NCBI GenBank assembly: GCA_017436645.1
Contig: JAFSCR010000001.1
Location: forward strand, 1 to 64,000
Direction of reading: 5' to 3'
Source: Clostridia bacterium
Lineage (GTDB): Bacteria > Bacillota > Clostridia > UMGS1883 > UMGS1540
DNA length: 64,000 nt
Below the pieces are notes generated by a model, which was not told the DNA's origin, searched no databases, and saw only the letters and a list, made by a program, of their open reading frames with translations. The translations under genes and the position numbers were made by a program. Shown here one piece after another: positions 55,985 to 64,000 of this stretch (the first letter of the stretch is position 1; each line of letters starts with the position of its first letter).

Positions 55985-55998
55985 AAAAGTTATAAAAG

Positions 55999-56021
55999 CA
56001 GCCTCTTTGAGGCTGTTTTTT
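55999..56021 (+). terminator. Terminator of the HPr-like gene
   Basis: 7-bp stem CAGCCTC/GAGGCTG, loop TTT, six T. Confidence 0.85.
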
Positions 56022-56110
56022 CACTTTTATGCTTTGTCGGATTATGTCATTTCCCCATGAAGATATAAAACTGAATTTTGACGCCCGCTCGGGCTGAACC
56101 ATTTTGAAAT

Positions 56111-57940
56111 ATGAATGAAAGAATAAGCGAAAAACTGAAAACATTACCGTCTTCCCCCGGGGTTTATATTATGCATGATGCATCGGGGACCATTATCTAT
56201 GTCGGCAAAGCCAAGGTCCTCAAAAACAGGGTCCGCCAGTATTTTCATGGGACTGACCATGCCCCGAAGGTGGCGGCCATGATTGAGAAAATTGCGGATT
56301 TTGAGTATATTTTAACAGACACCGAATTTGAAGCACTTTGCCTTGAGAGTACCCTTATTAAAAAGCACAAACCAAGGTATAATATTCTTCTGAAGGATGA
56401 TAAAGGGTATCCGTTTATAAAAATTTCAAATGAACCGTATCCCCGCATATCCCTTGCCAGAAAAAAAGACGGGGACGGGCAGTACTATGGCCCGTATCCT
56501 TCAAGCGCCGTTATATATGATACACTTGACGTGATACGCCGTATTTTTAACATTCAGCACTGTACCAAACGGTTTCCGCAGGAATTTGGGCGGACGAGGC
56601 CGTGTCTTTATCATGCCATGCGCCGATGCGCCGCACCGTGTACGGGAAATATATCCGAGGAAGAATATCAGAAAACTTTTTCGGAAATTGCCCGCTTTTT
56701 AAACGGCGACCACCAGAAACTCATCCGTGAACTGGAAGAAAAAATGGAAGACGCAGCCGCCCGTCTTGAATTTGAGGTTGCCGCATCCTTCCGTGATAAA
56801 ATTGAAGGCATCCGTCGCATTGCCCGTGACCAGAAGGTCATCGGCGGCCACCGTGATGCAGACATCTTTTCCCTTGCCGTATCGGATGACCTTGCTGTTT
56901 TCTCTGTATTTTTCATTCGAGGCGGTAAGCTTTTGGGAAGCCGCCTTTATCGGGAAAGTGAAGGCCTTTATGCAGATGAAGGACAAACGCTCTCCGATTT
57001 TGTGCAGGCATATTACAGCCGGGAAGTTGAAATCCCACCTAAGGTTGTTTCCGCATATCCGCTGACGGGTGATGAGGCGCTTTCTGCATTTCTGACGGAA
57101 AAGAAACAGAAAACTGTTTCCATTCATCATCCAAAGCGTGGTGAACTCCGCCGGCTTTCCGATATGGCTACCAAAAACGCTGCCCATGCGCTTGAATCTT
57201 TTAAGCTGGAGGTACTCCGCCGCACAAATCGTGACAAGGCACTTACGGAGCTTGCACGGGAAATCGGCATGAACGAAGTTCCCCACCGCATTGAGGCCTA
57301 TGACATTTCAAACACAGGCGGCAGTGAAAACGTAGGCTCCATGATTGTGTTTTTAGACGGCAAGAAAGCACCTGTTGAGTATAAACGTTTTAAAATTAAG
57401 TATATTATCGGTTCAAATGACTATGATTGTATGAAGGAGGTACTCTCCCGCCGTTTTCTCCGCTATCATGATGGGGACGACGGTTTTGAGGTTCTTCCCG
57501 ATTTGATACTCGTAGACGGCGGCATGGGACATGTACATGCCGCAGAAGAAGTACTGGAAAGGCTGGCTCTGCCCGTTCCCGTGCTCGGTATGGTAAAGGA
57601 TGACAGGCACAGAACGAGAGGGCTTGTCCGCTCGGACGGCGAGGTAAGTCTTACCCCCGGGTCTGCCGCCTTTCGCCTTGTTACCCTCATACAGGATGAA
57701 GCCCATCGGTTTGCGATTACCTACCACAAGAAACTGCGAAGCCGGAAAACGTTTTCGGGTGAACTGGACGGTATCCGTGGCGTAGGTCCTGCCAAGAAGA
57801 AGGCGCTCCTTACCCACTTCAAGTCCGTCACCGCCATTAAAACAGCCGCTTTGGAAGAACTTAACGCAGTGCCGGGCATAGACAAGCGGACCGCAGAAAA
57901 CATATTTTCTTATTTCCAAGAGAAAACGAAAAAAAATTAA
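56111..57940 (+). CDS. uvrC: Excinuclease ABC subunit C
   Basis: 609 residues. Makes both incisions in nucleotide-excision repair. GIY-YIG domain (PGVYIMHDASG then IYVGKAK), a Cys-bearing segment (CLYHAMRRCAAPCTG), UVR motif near 205-240, RNase H-like endonuclease domain (AYDISNTGGSENVGS), and paired helix-hairpin-helix at the end (GIRGVGPAKKKALL). The ribosome site before the ATG is weak. Confidence 0.96.
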   Translation: MNERISEKLKTLPSSPGVYIMHDASGTIIYVGKAKVLKNRVRQYFHGTDHAPKVAAMIEKIADFEYILTDTEFEALCLESTLIKKHKPRYNILLKDDKGYPFIKISNEPYPRISLARKKDGDGQYYGPYPSSAVIYDTLDVIRRIFNIQHCTKRFPQEFGRTRPCLYHAMRRCAAPCTGNISEEEYQKTFSEIARFLNGDHQKLIRELEEKMEDAAARLEFEVAASFRDKIEGIRRIARDQKVIGGHRDADIFSLAVSDDLAVFSVFFIRGGKLLGSRLYRESEGLYADEGQTLSDFVQAYYSREVEIPPKVVSAYPLTGDEALSAFLTEKKQKTVSIHHPKRGELRRLSDMATKNAAHALESFKLEVLRRTNRDKALTELAREIGMNEVPHRIEAYDISNTGGSENVGSMIVFLDGKKAPVEYKRFKIKYIIGSNDYDCMKEVLSRRFLRYHDGDDGFEVLPDLILVDGGMGHVHAAEEVLERLALPVPVLGMVKDDRHRTRGLVRSDGEVSLTPGSAAFRLVTLIQDEAHRFAITYHKKLRSRKTFSGELDGIRGVGPAKKKALLTHFKSVTAIKTAALEELNAVPGIDKRTAENIFSYFQEKTKKN

Positions 57941-58006
57941 AAAACTCTTTACAAACAGACTGCATCTGTGATACTGTAAAAAGAACAACGCAGAAAGGAA
58001 ATGGTC

Positions 58007-60076
58007 ATGGCAAAGAATTTAATTATCGTAGAGTCTCCTGCGAAAGCGAAAACCATTAAAAAATATCTGGGACGGGACTATTCGGTTGTTGCGTCCTTCG
58101 GACATCTCCGTGATTTACCGAAAAGTCAGCTCGGTATTGACATAGAAAACGATTTCGCACCGAAATATATTACCATCCGTGGCAAAGGTGACCTTCTGTT
58201 CACGCTGAAAAAAGAAGCAAAAGCGGCAGACCGCGTTTTCCTCGCAACTGACCCTGACCGTGAAGGGGAAGCAATTTCATGGCATCTGGCACATATCTTG
58301 GAGCTGGACCCTGCCTCGGATTGCCGTATTACATTTAATGAAATTACAAAAAATGTGCTGAAAGCCGCTGTAAAAGAGCCTCGTCCCATAAACCTTGACC
58401 TTGTGGACGCCCAGCAGGCACGCCGTGCGGTGGACCGCATTGTTGGTTATAAATTAAGCCCGCTTCTGTGGCGCAAAGTCAAAAAGGGTCTTTCGGCAGG
58501 CCGTGTGCAATCGGTTGTAACACGCCTTGTTGTAGAAAGAGAACGGGAAATTGAAAGCTTTATTCCCGATGAGTACTGGCTCATTCATGCACTTTTAAAA
58601 TGCAAGGACGGGCATACCTTCAAGGCAAAATTCCACGGTAAAAACGGCAAAAAGATGACCATTTCCGACGGTAAAACCGCCGAGGCCATCTTTGCGGATT
58701 TACAAAATGCCGCATTTGAAGTTGCAAATGCAAAGTATGATGACCGTAAAAAGGCTCCTGCTCCCCCCTTTACCACAAGCACCATGCAGCAGGAAGCGGC
58801 AAGACGGCTCGGGTTTACTTCCCGTAAAACCATGTCCGCCGCCCAGATTCTTTACGAAGGTGTGGAAATTGAAGGCCACGGCACCGTGGGTCTTATCACC
58901 TATATGCGTACCGACTCTCTCCGCATTTCCCAAGAAGCTTCCGAAGCGGCACTTTCCTATATTAAAGGTCGCTACGGCACGGAGTTTGCCCCTTCCAAGG
59001 CACGTTTTTATAAGTCCCGTGCCGCCGCACAGGATGCCCACGAAGCTATCCGCCCCACAAATATTGAAATTACGCCGGAAATCGCTAAGAAAACCTTGCC
59101 GGCTGACCAATATAAACTGTATAAACTCATCTGGGAACGCTTTATGGCAAGCCAGATGACGGACGCAATTTACAGCACCTTGCAGGCGGACATCAAGGCA
59201 GATGCCTATCTTTTCAAGGCTTCCTTTGCCAAAATGACCTTCCCCGGTTTTGAACTTGTATATAAACCGGAAGCGGAAAACGAGGACGAGGCGGAAGACA
59301 TGCTTTCCATGCGGAAGGGCGATGCACTTTCCATGAAAAAGCTGGAAAAGCAGCAGAACTTTACCGAGCCGCCGTCCCGTTATACAGAAGGTGCACTCAT
59401 CCGTGCCATGGAAGAAAAGGGAATCGGCCGGCCGAGTACTTATGCGCCGACGATTTCCACCATTTTAAACCGTGGCTATGTGGTGCGTGAAAAGAAACTG
59501 TTTATGCCTACGGAACTCGGATATGTAACAACGGACCTTATGACCGAGCATTTCGGTGACCTTATTAACGTTGAGTTTACTGCCGATATGGAATCCAAAC
59601 TTGACCGTGTGGAAGAAGGCACGGAAAACTGGGTGGAACTTCTCCGCCAGTTCTATACGCCTTTTGCCGAAACGCTGGCAAAGGCCGATGCCGCCATCGG
59701 CAAAGTGTCCCTGCAGGACGAGGTTTCGGACGTAATTTGTGAGAAATGCGGCCGCAACATGGTATATAAAATGGGTAGATTCGGCAAATTCCTTGCATGC
59801 CCCGGTTTCCCGGAATGCAGAAATGCAAAACCCATTGTAACGGAAGTAGGTGTCCCTTGCCCCAAATGCGGCGGCAAAGTCCTTGAACGTCGCTCCAAAA
59901 AAGGCAGAATTTTCTATGCCTGTGAAAACAGCGAAAAATGCGGCGTAATTTTATGGGATATGCCCACAGGTACCCTTTGTGAAAAGTGCGGCAGCCCTGA
60001 AGTTTCCAAAAAGCGTGGCCGTACCACGATAATCGCCTGTTCTAACCGTGAATGCGGAAAAACAAAGGAGAAATAA
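58007..60076 (+). CDS. topA: DNA topoisomerase I
   Basis: 689 residues. Relaxes negative supercoils. TOPRIM domain at the start (IVESPAKAKTIKKYL, DPDREGEAISWH), catalytic Tyr in GLITYMRTDSL, and three C-terminal Cys4 zinc motifs (CEKCGRNM, CPKCGGKV, CEKCGSPE with matching pairs). Start at 58007, six bases after a first ATG that overlaps the ribosome site GAAAGGAA. Confidence 0.96.
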   Translation: MAKNLIIVESPAKAKTIKKYLGRDYSVVASFGHLRDLPKSQLGIDIENDFAPKYITIRGKGDLLFTLKKEAKAADRVFLATDPDREGEAISWHLAHILELDPASDCRITFNEITKNVLKAAVKEPRPINLDLVDAQQARRAVDRIVGYKLSPLLWRKVKKGLSAGRVQSVVTRLVVEREREIESFIPDEYWLIHALLKCKDGHTFKAKFHGKNGKKMTISDGKTAEAIFADLQNAAFEVANAKYDDRKKAPAPPFTTSTMQQEAARRLGFTSRKTMSAAQILYEGVEIEGHGTVGLITYMRTDSLRISQEASEAALSYIKGRYGTEFAPSKARFYKSRAAAQDAHEAIRPTNIEITPEIAKKTLPADQYKLYKLIWERFMASQMTDAIYSTLQADIKADAYLFKASFAKMTFPGFELVYKPEAENEDEAEDMLSMRKGDALSMKKLEKQQNFTEPPSRYTEGALIRAMEEKGIGRPSTYAPTISTILNRGYVVREKKLFMPTELGYVTTDLMTEHFGDLINVEFTADMESKLDRVEEGTENWVELLRQFYTPFAETLAKADAAIGKVSLQDEVSDVICEKCGRNMVYKMGRFGKFLACPGFPECRNAKPIVTEVGVPCPKCGGKVLERRSKKGRIFYACENSEKCGVILWDMPTGTLCEKCGSPEVSKKRGRTTIIACSNRECGKTKEK

Positions 60077-60077
60077 G

Positions 60078-61367
60078 ATGCAGATTCATGTAATCGGCGG
60101 CGGACTTGCCGGCTGTGAAGCCGCATTTGCCGCAGCAAACAGGGGCTGTGCGGTTATTCTTCACGAAATGAAGCCGCACCGCTATTCTCCCGCCCACTCT
60201 ATGGAAGATTTATGTGAACTCGTATGCAGTAATTCTTTAAAGGCCTCCCGGCTCGATAGCGCCGGAGGTCTTTTAAAAGCGGAAATGGAAAAACTGGGTT
60301 CCGTCACCCTCATGGCCGCCAAGGAAACGAGCGTTCCTGCAGGCGGTGCACTTGCGGTGGACCGTGAGGCTTTTGCAAAAGCCGTTTCGGCGCGCATTTA
60401 TGCCCATCCGAATATTCGGGTGCAGCGTGAAGAAGTGACGGAAATTCCTTCCGACGGCATTACGGTCATTGCAACCGGCCCTCTTACCGACGGTGCTCTG
60501 GCTGAACAAATCCGCTCGCTTTGCGGCGATACCTTAAGCTTTTTTGATGCGGCGGCACCCATTGTTTTAAAAGATACCATTGATATGGAAAATGCGTTTT
60601 ACGGCGCACGATACGGCCGTGGCGGCGATGATTATATTAACTGTCCCATGAATCGGGAGGAATATGAGGCTTTTTACGAAGCCTTAATTTCTGCAGAACG
60701 TGCACCACAGCACGGGGTAGACAACGTTAATGTATTTGAAGGCTGTATGCCTGTGGAAATCATGGCATCCAGAGGACGGGAAACACTTTTATACGGCCCC
60801 CTTCGCCCCGTAGGTCTTCGTGACCCGAAAACGGATAAGCGTCCCCATGCCGTCGTCCAGCTCCGGCAGGACAATCAGGCCGGCACCCTATATAATCTTG
60901 TAGGATTTCAGACCAATCTCCGTTTTGGCGAACAAAAACGTGTATTTTCTATGATTCCTGCTTTGAAAAACGCCGAGTTTGTTCGGTATGGTGTTATGCA
61001 CCGAAACAGCTTTATCCGCTCCCCCGAAGTGCTTTGTAAAGACTTTTCTTTAAGAAAAAACCCGTCTGTTTTCTTTGCGGGACAGATTACGGGTGTGGAA
61101 GGCTACATGGAGTCTGCCGCTTCCGGCATTCTCGCCGGCATCAATGCGGCAAAGCGCTTAAAAGGCGATGCACCCATCATCCTCCCCGTAGAAACCATGA
61201 TGGGGGCCCTCACCCACTACATTGCAGAAAGTGCCCTCGGCGATTTCCAGCCCATGAATGCAAATTTCGGCATTCTGCCGCCCCTTTCCGAACGGATTCG
61301 GGACAAGCACGAGCGGTACCTTGCCATGGCCGAGCGCTCGCTCGCTCTGCTTTCGGAAAAAATTTAA
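60078..61367 (+). CDS. trmFO: tRNA (uracil-5-)-methyltransferase TrmFO
   Basis: 429 residues. Folate/FAD-dependent methylation of U54 in the T loop of tRNA. FAD motif GGGLAGCEAAFAAANRG at residues 6-22; LVCSNSLKA and CMPVEIMASRG segments are diagnostic. One base after topA, the usual topA-trmFO pair of Firmicutes. Confidence 0.95.
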   Translation: MQIHVIGGGLAGCEAAFAAANRGCAVILHEMKPHRYSPAHSMEDLCELVCSNSLKASRLDSAGGLLKAEMEKLGSVTLMAAKETSVPAGGALAVDREAFAKAVSARIYAHPNIRVQREEVTEIPSDGITVIATGPLTDGALAEQIRSLCGDTLSFFDAAAPIVLKDTIDMENAFYGARYGRGGDDYINCPMNREEYEAFYEALISAERAPQHGVDNVNVFEGCMPVEIMASRGRETLLYGPLRPVGLRDPKTDKRPHAVVQLRQDNQAGTLYNLVGFQTNLRFGEQKRVFSMIPALKNAEFVRYGVMHRNSFIRSPEVLCKDFSLRKNPSVFFAGQITGVEGYMESAASGILAGINAAKRLKGDAPIILPVETMMGALTHYIAESALGDFQPMNANFGILPPLSERIRDKHERYLAMAERSLALLSEKI

Positions 61368-61386
61368 TTTTTTCCTTTCTCAGGAC

Positions 61387-61415
61387 TTGATTTTTATGGG
61401 AAAATGCGGTACAAT
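61387..61415 (+). promoter_or_regulatory. Promoter of prs
   Basis: TTGATT (61387-61392), 17-base spacer, TACAAT (61410-61415). Confidence 0.7.
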
Positions 61416-61449
61416 ATAAGAAGTGATTTTAAGGAGGAGCGATTTACTG

Positions 61450-62463
61450 ATGATAACCCACGGAAATGATATCAAAATCTTCACAGCCAATTCCAATAAA
61501 CAGCTTGCCTCTGCCATTGTTGCAGAGCTGAAAAACAAAATTGCGGAATATAAGCTCGGTGCCGAAGGCAACGGTATGCACATCGGTGAAATCAGCCTTG
61601 GCAAATCGGAAGTCGGCAAATTCAGTGACGGTGAAATTTTTGTAAACATCAACGAAAGCGTTCGCGGCAGTGATGTTTTTGTTGTACAGTCCACCTGTGA
61701 CCCTGTCAATGACAACCTTATGGAAATGCTCATTATGATTGATGCTTTCAAGCGTGCATCTGCCGGCAGAATCACCGCCGTTATTCCCTATTACGGCTAC
61801 GCCCGTCAGGATAGAAAAGCAAAAGCACGTGATCCGATTTCTGCAAAGCTTGTGGCGGACCTTATCGAAACCGCCGGTGCGGACAGAGTGCTGACCATGG
61901 ACCTTCATGCCGCACAGATTCAGGGCTTCTTTAATATTCCCGTGGACCATCTTTTGGGCTTTACCAAAATCGCACCCTATTTTATGAAAAAATTCGCTGA
62001 CCATATGGACGATGTTGTTGTTGTTTCGCCTGACTTTGGCAGCGTTACCCGTGCAAGAAAATTTGCACAGCGTCTGGATGTTCCCATTGCCATTATTGAC
62101 AAGCGTCGTCCCCGTCCCAACGTTGCTGAGGTTATGAACATCATCGGCGACATTAAGGACAAAACGATTATTCTCGTTGACGACATGATTGACACGGCAG
62201 GCACCATCACAAACGGCGCTTCCGCCCTTATGGAACGTGGCGCAAAAGAAATTTACGCCTGCTGCACACATCCCGTTCTTTCCGGACCTGCGCTTGAAAG
62301 AATCGAAAAATCGCCCATCAAAGAACTTGTTGTTCTGGATACGATTGCACTTCCGCCGGAAAAAATGCTGGATAAAATTCAGGTCTTGTCTGTTGCAGAC
62401 ATTTTTGCAGAAGCCATCAAACGTATATATGCTGATATTTCTGTCAGCCCCATGTTTGCATAA
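61450..62463 (+). CDS. prs: Ribose-phosphate pyrophosphokinase
   Basis: 337 residues, some 20 more than the common form, mainly through an insert near the N-terminus (about 20-45). Makes PRPP from ribose 5-phosphate and ATP for purines, pyrimidines, NAD and His. [19 protein letters not shown] (metal and ATP site) and [14 protein letters not shown] (PRPP loop). ATG at 61450 is about a dozen bases from GGAGGAG; a GTG at 61423 is less likely. Confidence 0.93.
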   Translation: MITHGNDIKIFTANSNKQLASAIVAELKNKIAEYKLGAEGNGMHIGEISLGKSEVGKFSDGEIFVNINESVRGSDVFVVQSTCDPVNDNLMEMLIMIDAFKRASAGRITAVIPYYGYARQDRKAKARDPISAKLVADLIETAGADRVLTMDLHAAQIQGFFNIPVDHLLGFTKIAPYFMKKFADHMDDVVVVSPDFGSVTRARKFAQRLDVPIAIIDKRRPRPNVAEVMNIIGDIKDKTIILVDDMIDTAGTITNGASALMERGAKEIYACCTHPVLSGPALERIEKSPIKELVVLDTIALPPEKMLDKIQVLSVADIFAEAIKRIYADISVSPMFA

Positions 62464-62483
62464 ATTGCAAAAAGTACATAAGA

Positions 62484-62515
62484 GGGAATTATCGCCATCG
62501 GTAATTCCCCTTTTT
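62484..62515 (+). terminator. Terminator of prs
   Basis: 8-bp stem GGGAATTA/TAATTCCC, then CTTTTT. Confidence 0.85.
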
Positions 62516-62545
62516 GTAATTTAAACTTTTTAAGGTGGTAAATCT

Positions 62546-63427
62546 ATGCCCTCTCTCGGAAAGCTTCTACTCATTATAAACCCCATCGCCGGAAAAATGC
62601 GGGCAAAATCCATTGATTTTCCCGCGCTTTTCTCCGAATATGATGCTACGGTTTATTATACAAAAGACGGCAAAAGCACAGAAAAATATGTAACCGACCA
62701 CGCCGCCGCATATCAGCTTTTGGTCTGCGTCGGAGGTGACGGCACTTTAAACCGTGTGGTAAACGGCCTCATGCGCCTACCCTCCCGTCCGCCTCTTGGG
62801 TACATTCCTTGCGGCACTACCAATGATTTTGCCACCAGCCTCGGCATACCGAAAGAAATCGGCAAGGCCGCAGAGGCAATCCGCCACGGCTCGCCCATGC
62901 CCATTGATGTAGGTACTTTCGGCAATCGCTATTTTACGTATGTGGCGTCCTTCGGCGCCTTTTCCGATTCATCCTACAAAGCTTCACAGGATGCCAAAAA
63001 CCGTATCGGCCACATGGCATATGTTTTCGAAGCCGTGCGGGATATTCCCAACATCCGTCCCTGCCGTATGACGGTAGAAACGGAAAGCGGCATTTTAAAG
63101 GGTGAATATATTTTCGGGTCCATTTCCAACTCCACCTCACTTGGTGGTATCATGCGCCTTTCCCCCGAAAACATCAGCTATGATGACGGTCTTTTTGAAG
63201 TCATGCTGATTCGCATGCCCCGCTCTGCCACGGATTTGCAGCAGATTGTTTTTTCTCTCATCCGCAAGCAGTATAATTCGGACCTCATCACATTCTTTAA
63301 ATCAAGGCACCTCACTTTTTCTATGGACCAGATTTTCCCCTGGTCCCTCGATGGAGAGTTTGAAGAGGGTGCAAATATTGTTGAAATCAAAAATCAGCCA
63401 AAGGCAATCGTCATGCAGCTGTCCTAA
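62546..63427 (+). CDS. Diacylglycerol kinase family lipid kinase (YegS/BmrU-like)
   Basis: 293 residues. GGDGTLNRVVNGL (about 73-85) is the nucleotide loop and PCGTTNDFA the family's second motif. Phosphorylates diacylglycerol or a related lipid at the membrane; feeds phosphatidic acid recycling. AAGGTGG lies upstream of the ATG. Confidence 0.9.
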   Translation: MPSLGKLLLIINPIAGKMRAKSIDFPALFSEYDATVYYTKDGKSTEKYVTDHAAAYQLLVCVGGDGTLNRVVNGLMRLPSRPPLGYIPCGTTNDFATSLGIPKEIGKAAEAIRHGSPMPIDVGTFGNRYFTYVASFGAFSDSSYKASQDAKNRIGHMAYVFEAVRDIPNIRPCRMTVETESGILKGEYIFGSISNSTSLGGIMRLSPENISYDDGLFEVMLIRMPRSATDLQQIVFSLIRKQYNSDLITFFKSRHLTFSMDQIFPWSLDGEFEEGANIVEIKNQPKAIVMQLS

Positions 63428-63459
63428 GATAGCTGCTTTTTTCGAAAGGAGGCAGAAAA

Positions 63460-64000
63460 ATGCATGAATTGCTCGCCCCGGCCGGAAGTTTTGCGGCAAT
63501 GGAAGCGGCAGTGTGCGCCGGTGCCGATGCTGTATACCTTGGCGCAAGCCGCCATAATGCAAGGCTTCACGGCGAAAACTTTACGGATGAAACACTTCCC
63601 GATGCCGTAAAATACTGTCACATTCGTCATAAAAAAGTGTATTTAACGCTGAACACGCTTCTTTCGGACAGGGAACTTCATGAAATGTCCGAGTATGCCC
63701 ACTTCCTCTCGGAAACGGGGATTGACGGCGTAATTGTGCAGGATATCGGTCTTGCCTCCCTTCTTCGCGAGGCTGTACCCACGCTGCCCCTGCATGCAAG
63801 CACCCAGATGACGGTGCATAATTCTCTTGGCATAAAAAGAGCCGAGGCGCTCGGTTTTAGCCGTGTGGTTCTTGCCCGTGAATCCTTCTCCCCTGCGCTT
63901 ATTGCGAATTCACCTCTTGAAATTGAAGTGTTTATTCATGGTGCTCTTTGCATTTCCTATTCGGGACAATGTTATTTCAGCAGTATGCTGGCAAGAAGGA
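63460..64000 (+). CDS. U32-family peptidase (3' partial)
   Basis: First 180 codons; the gene runs off the window. Start ATG at 63460 with AAAGGAGG upstream. MHELLAPAGSFAAMEAAV and YLGASRHNAR open the family fold, and the U32 signature EVFIHGALCISYSGQCYFSS is present near residue 155. Members act as peptidases or, in other branches, in RNA or cofactor modification (RlhA, UbiU), so the activity is not certain. Confidence 0.92.
   Translation, partial: MHELLAPAGSFAAMEAAVCAGADAVYLGASRHNARLHGENFTDETLPDAVKYCHIRHKKVYLTLNTLLSDRELHEMSEYAHFLSETGIDGVIVQDIGLASLLREAVPTLPLHASTQMTVHNSLGIKRAEALGFSRVVLARESFSPALIANSPLEIEVFIHGALCISYSGQCYFSSMLARR

Noticed and set aside
61444-62271. Open frame of 275 codons opposite prs
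   Set aside because: Shadow frame; Cys/Asn/His-rich with no family resemblance, and prs is certain.

Overview
The window is chromosomal DNA of a Gram-positive, endospore-forming, probably anaerobic Firmicute, most likely a clostridial lineage. The evidence is sporulation genes (sigK, a YtxC-type gene, a PdaB-type deacetylase), a Prp protease next to an L27 with a cleavable N-terminus, Rex, strong GGAGG ribosome-binding sites and almost uniform 17-base promoter spacers. Genus and species cannot be fixed from the sequence alone.

Left part (1-10.6 kb): the end of a fused alpha-beta TPP-dependent E1 dehydrogenase, a membrane-anchored unknown protein, an NhaC-type antiporter with an N-terminal DnaJ-like zinc-finger module, a BaiN/YhiN flavoprotein, a PIG-L deacetylase, a MATE transporter divergent from an AraC regulator, and a TetR regulator divergent from a cation diffusion facilitator with a clear operator between them.

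Accessory part (10.6-16.1 kb): a chain of small hairpins, then a 5.1-kb integrated element in the 3' half of tRNA-Lys, bounded by a perfect 45-bp direct repeat. It carries a tyrosine integrase broken by an in-frame TGA, a CI/Cro-like divergent switch, an excisionase-like protein, a replication-type protein (DUF4373 plus DnaD/DnaB_2-like), two small proteins, a candidate small RNA and about 1.4 kb of GC-rich hairpin DNA with no gene. No capsid, tail or conjugation genes are visible. The layout (integrase plus repressor one way, regulator/excisionase/replication genes the other) resembles a minimal phage satellite. It is the most unusual part of the window.

Middle part (16-48 kb): a five-tRNA operon (Gly-Arg-His-Gln-Lys), tspO, the rplU-prp-rpmA-obgE-nadD-yqeK operon with a leader, IDH-rex, an LppM-like lipoprotein, ytxC plus a DUF6873 gene, tsaD, tandem NlpC/P60 hydrolases, tmcAL, an amino-acid ABC transporter, a dCMP-deaminase-family gene, and the core machinery rpoB-rpoC / L7Ae-rpsL-rpsG-fusA-tuf. 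Then come mutY overlapping an MGMT-like gene and an ABC exporter.

Right part (48-64 kb): sigK, an orphan sugar-type binding protein, the PdaB-type deacetylase, an AEC transporter closely followed by purE-purF-purM, rpmF, an HPr homologue, uvrC, topA-trmFO, prs, a diacylglycerol-kinase-family lipid kinase and the start of a U32 peptidase. Most of the window is housekeeping DNA in compact operons.
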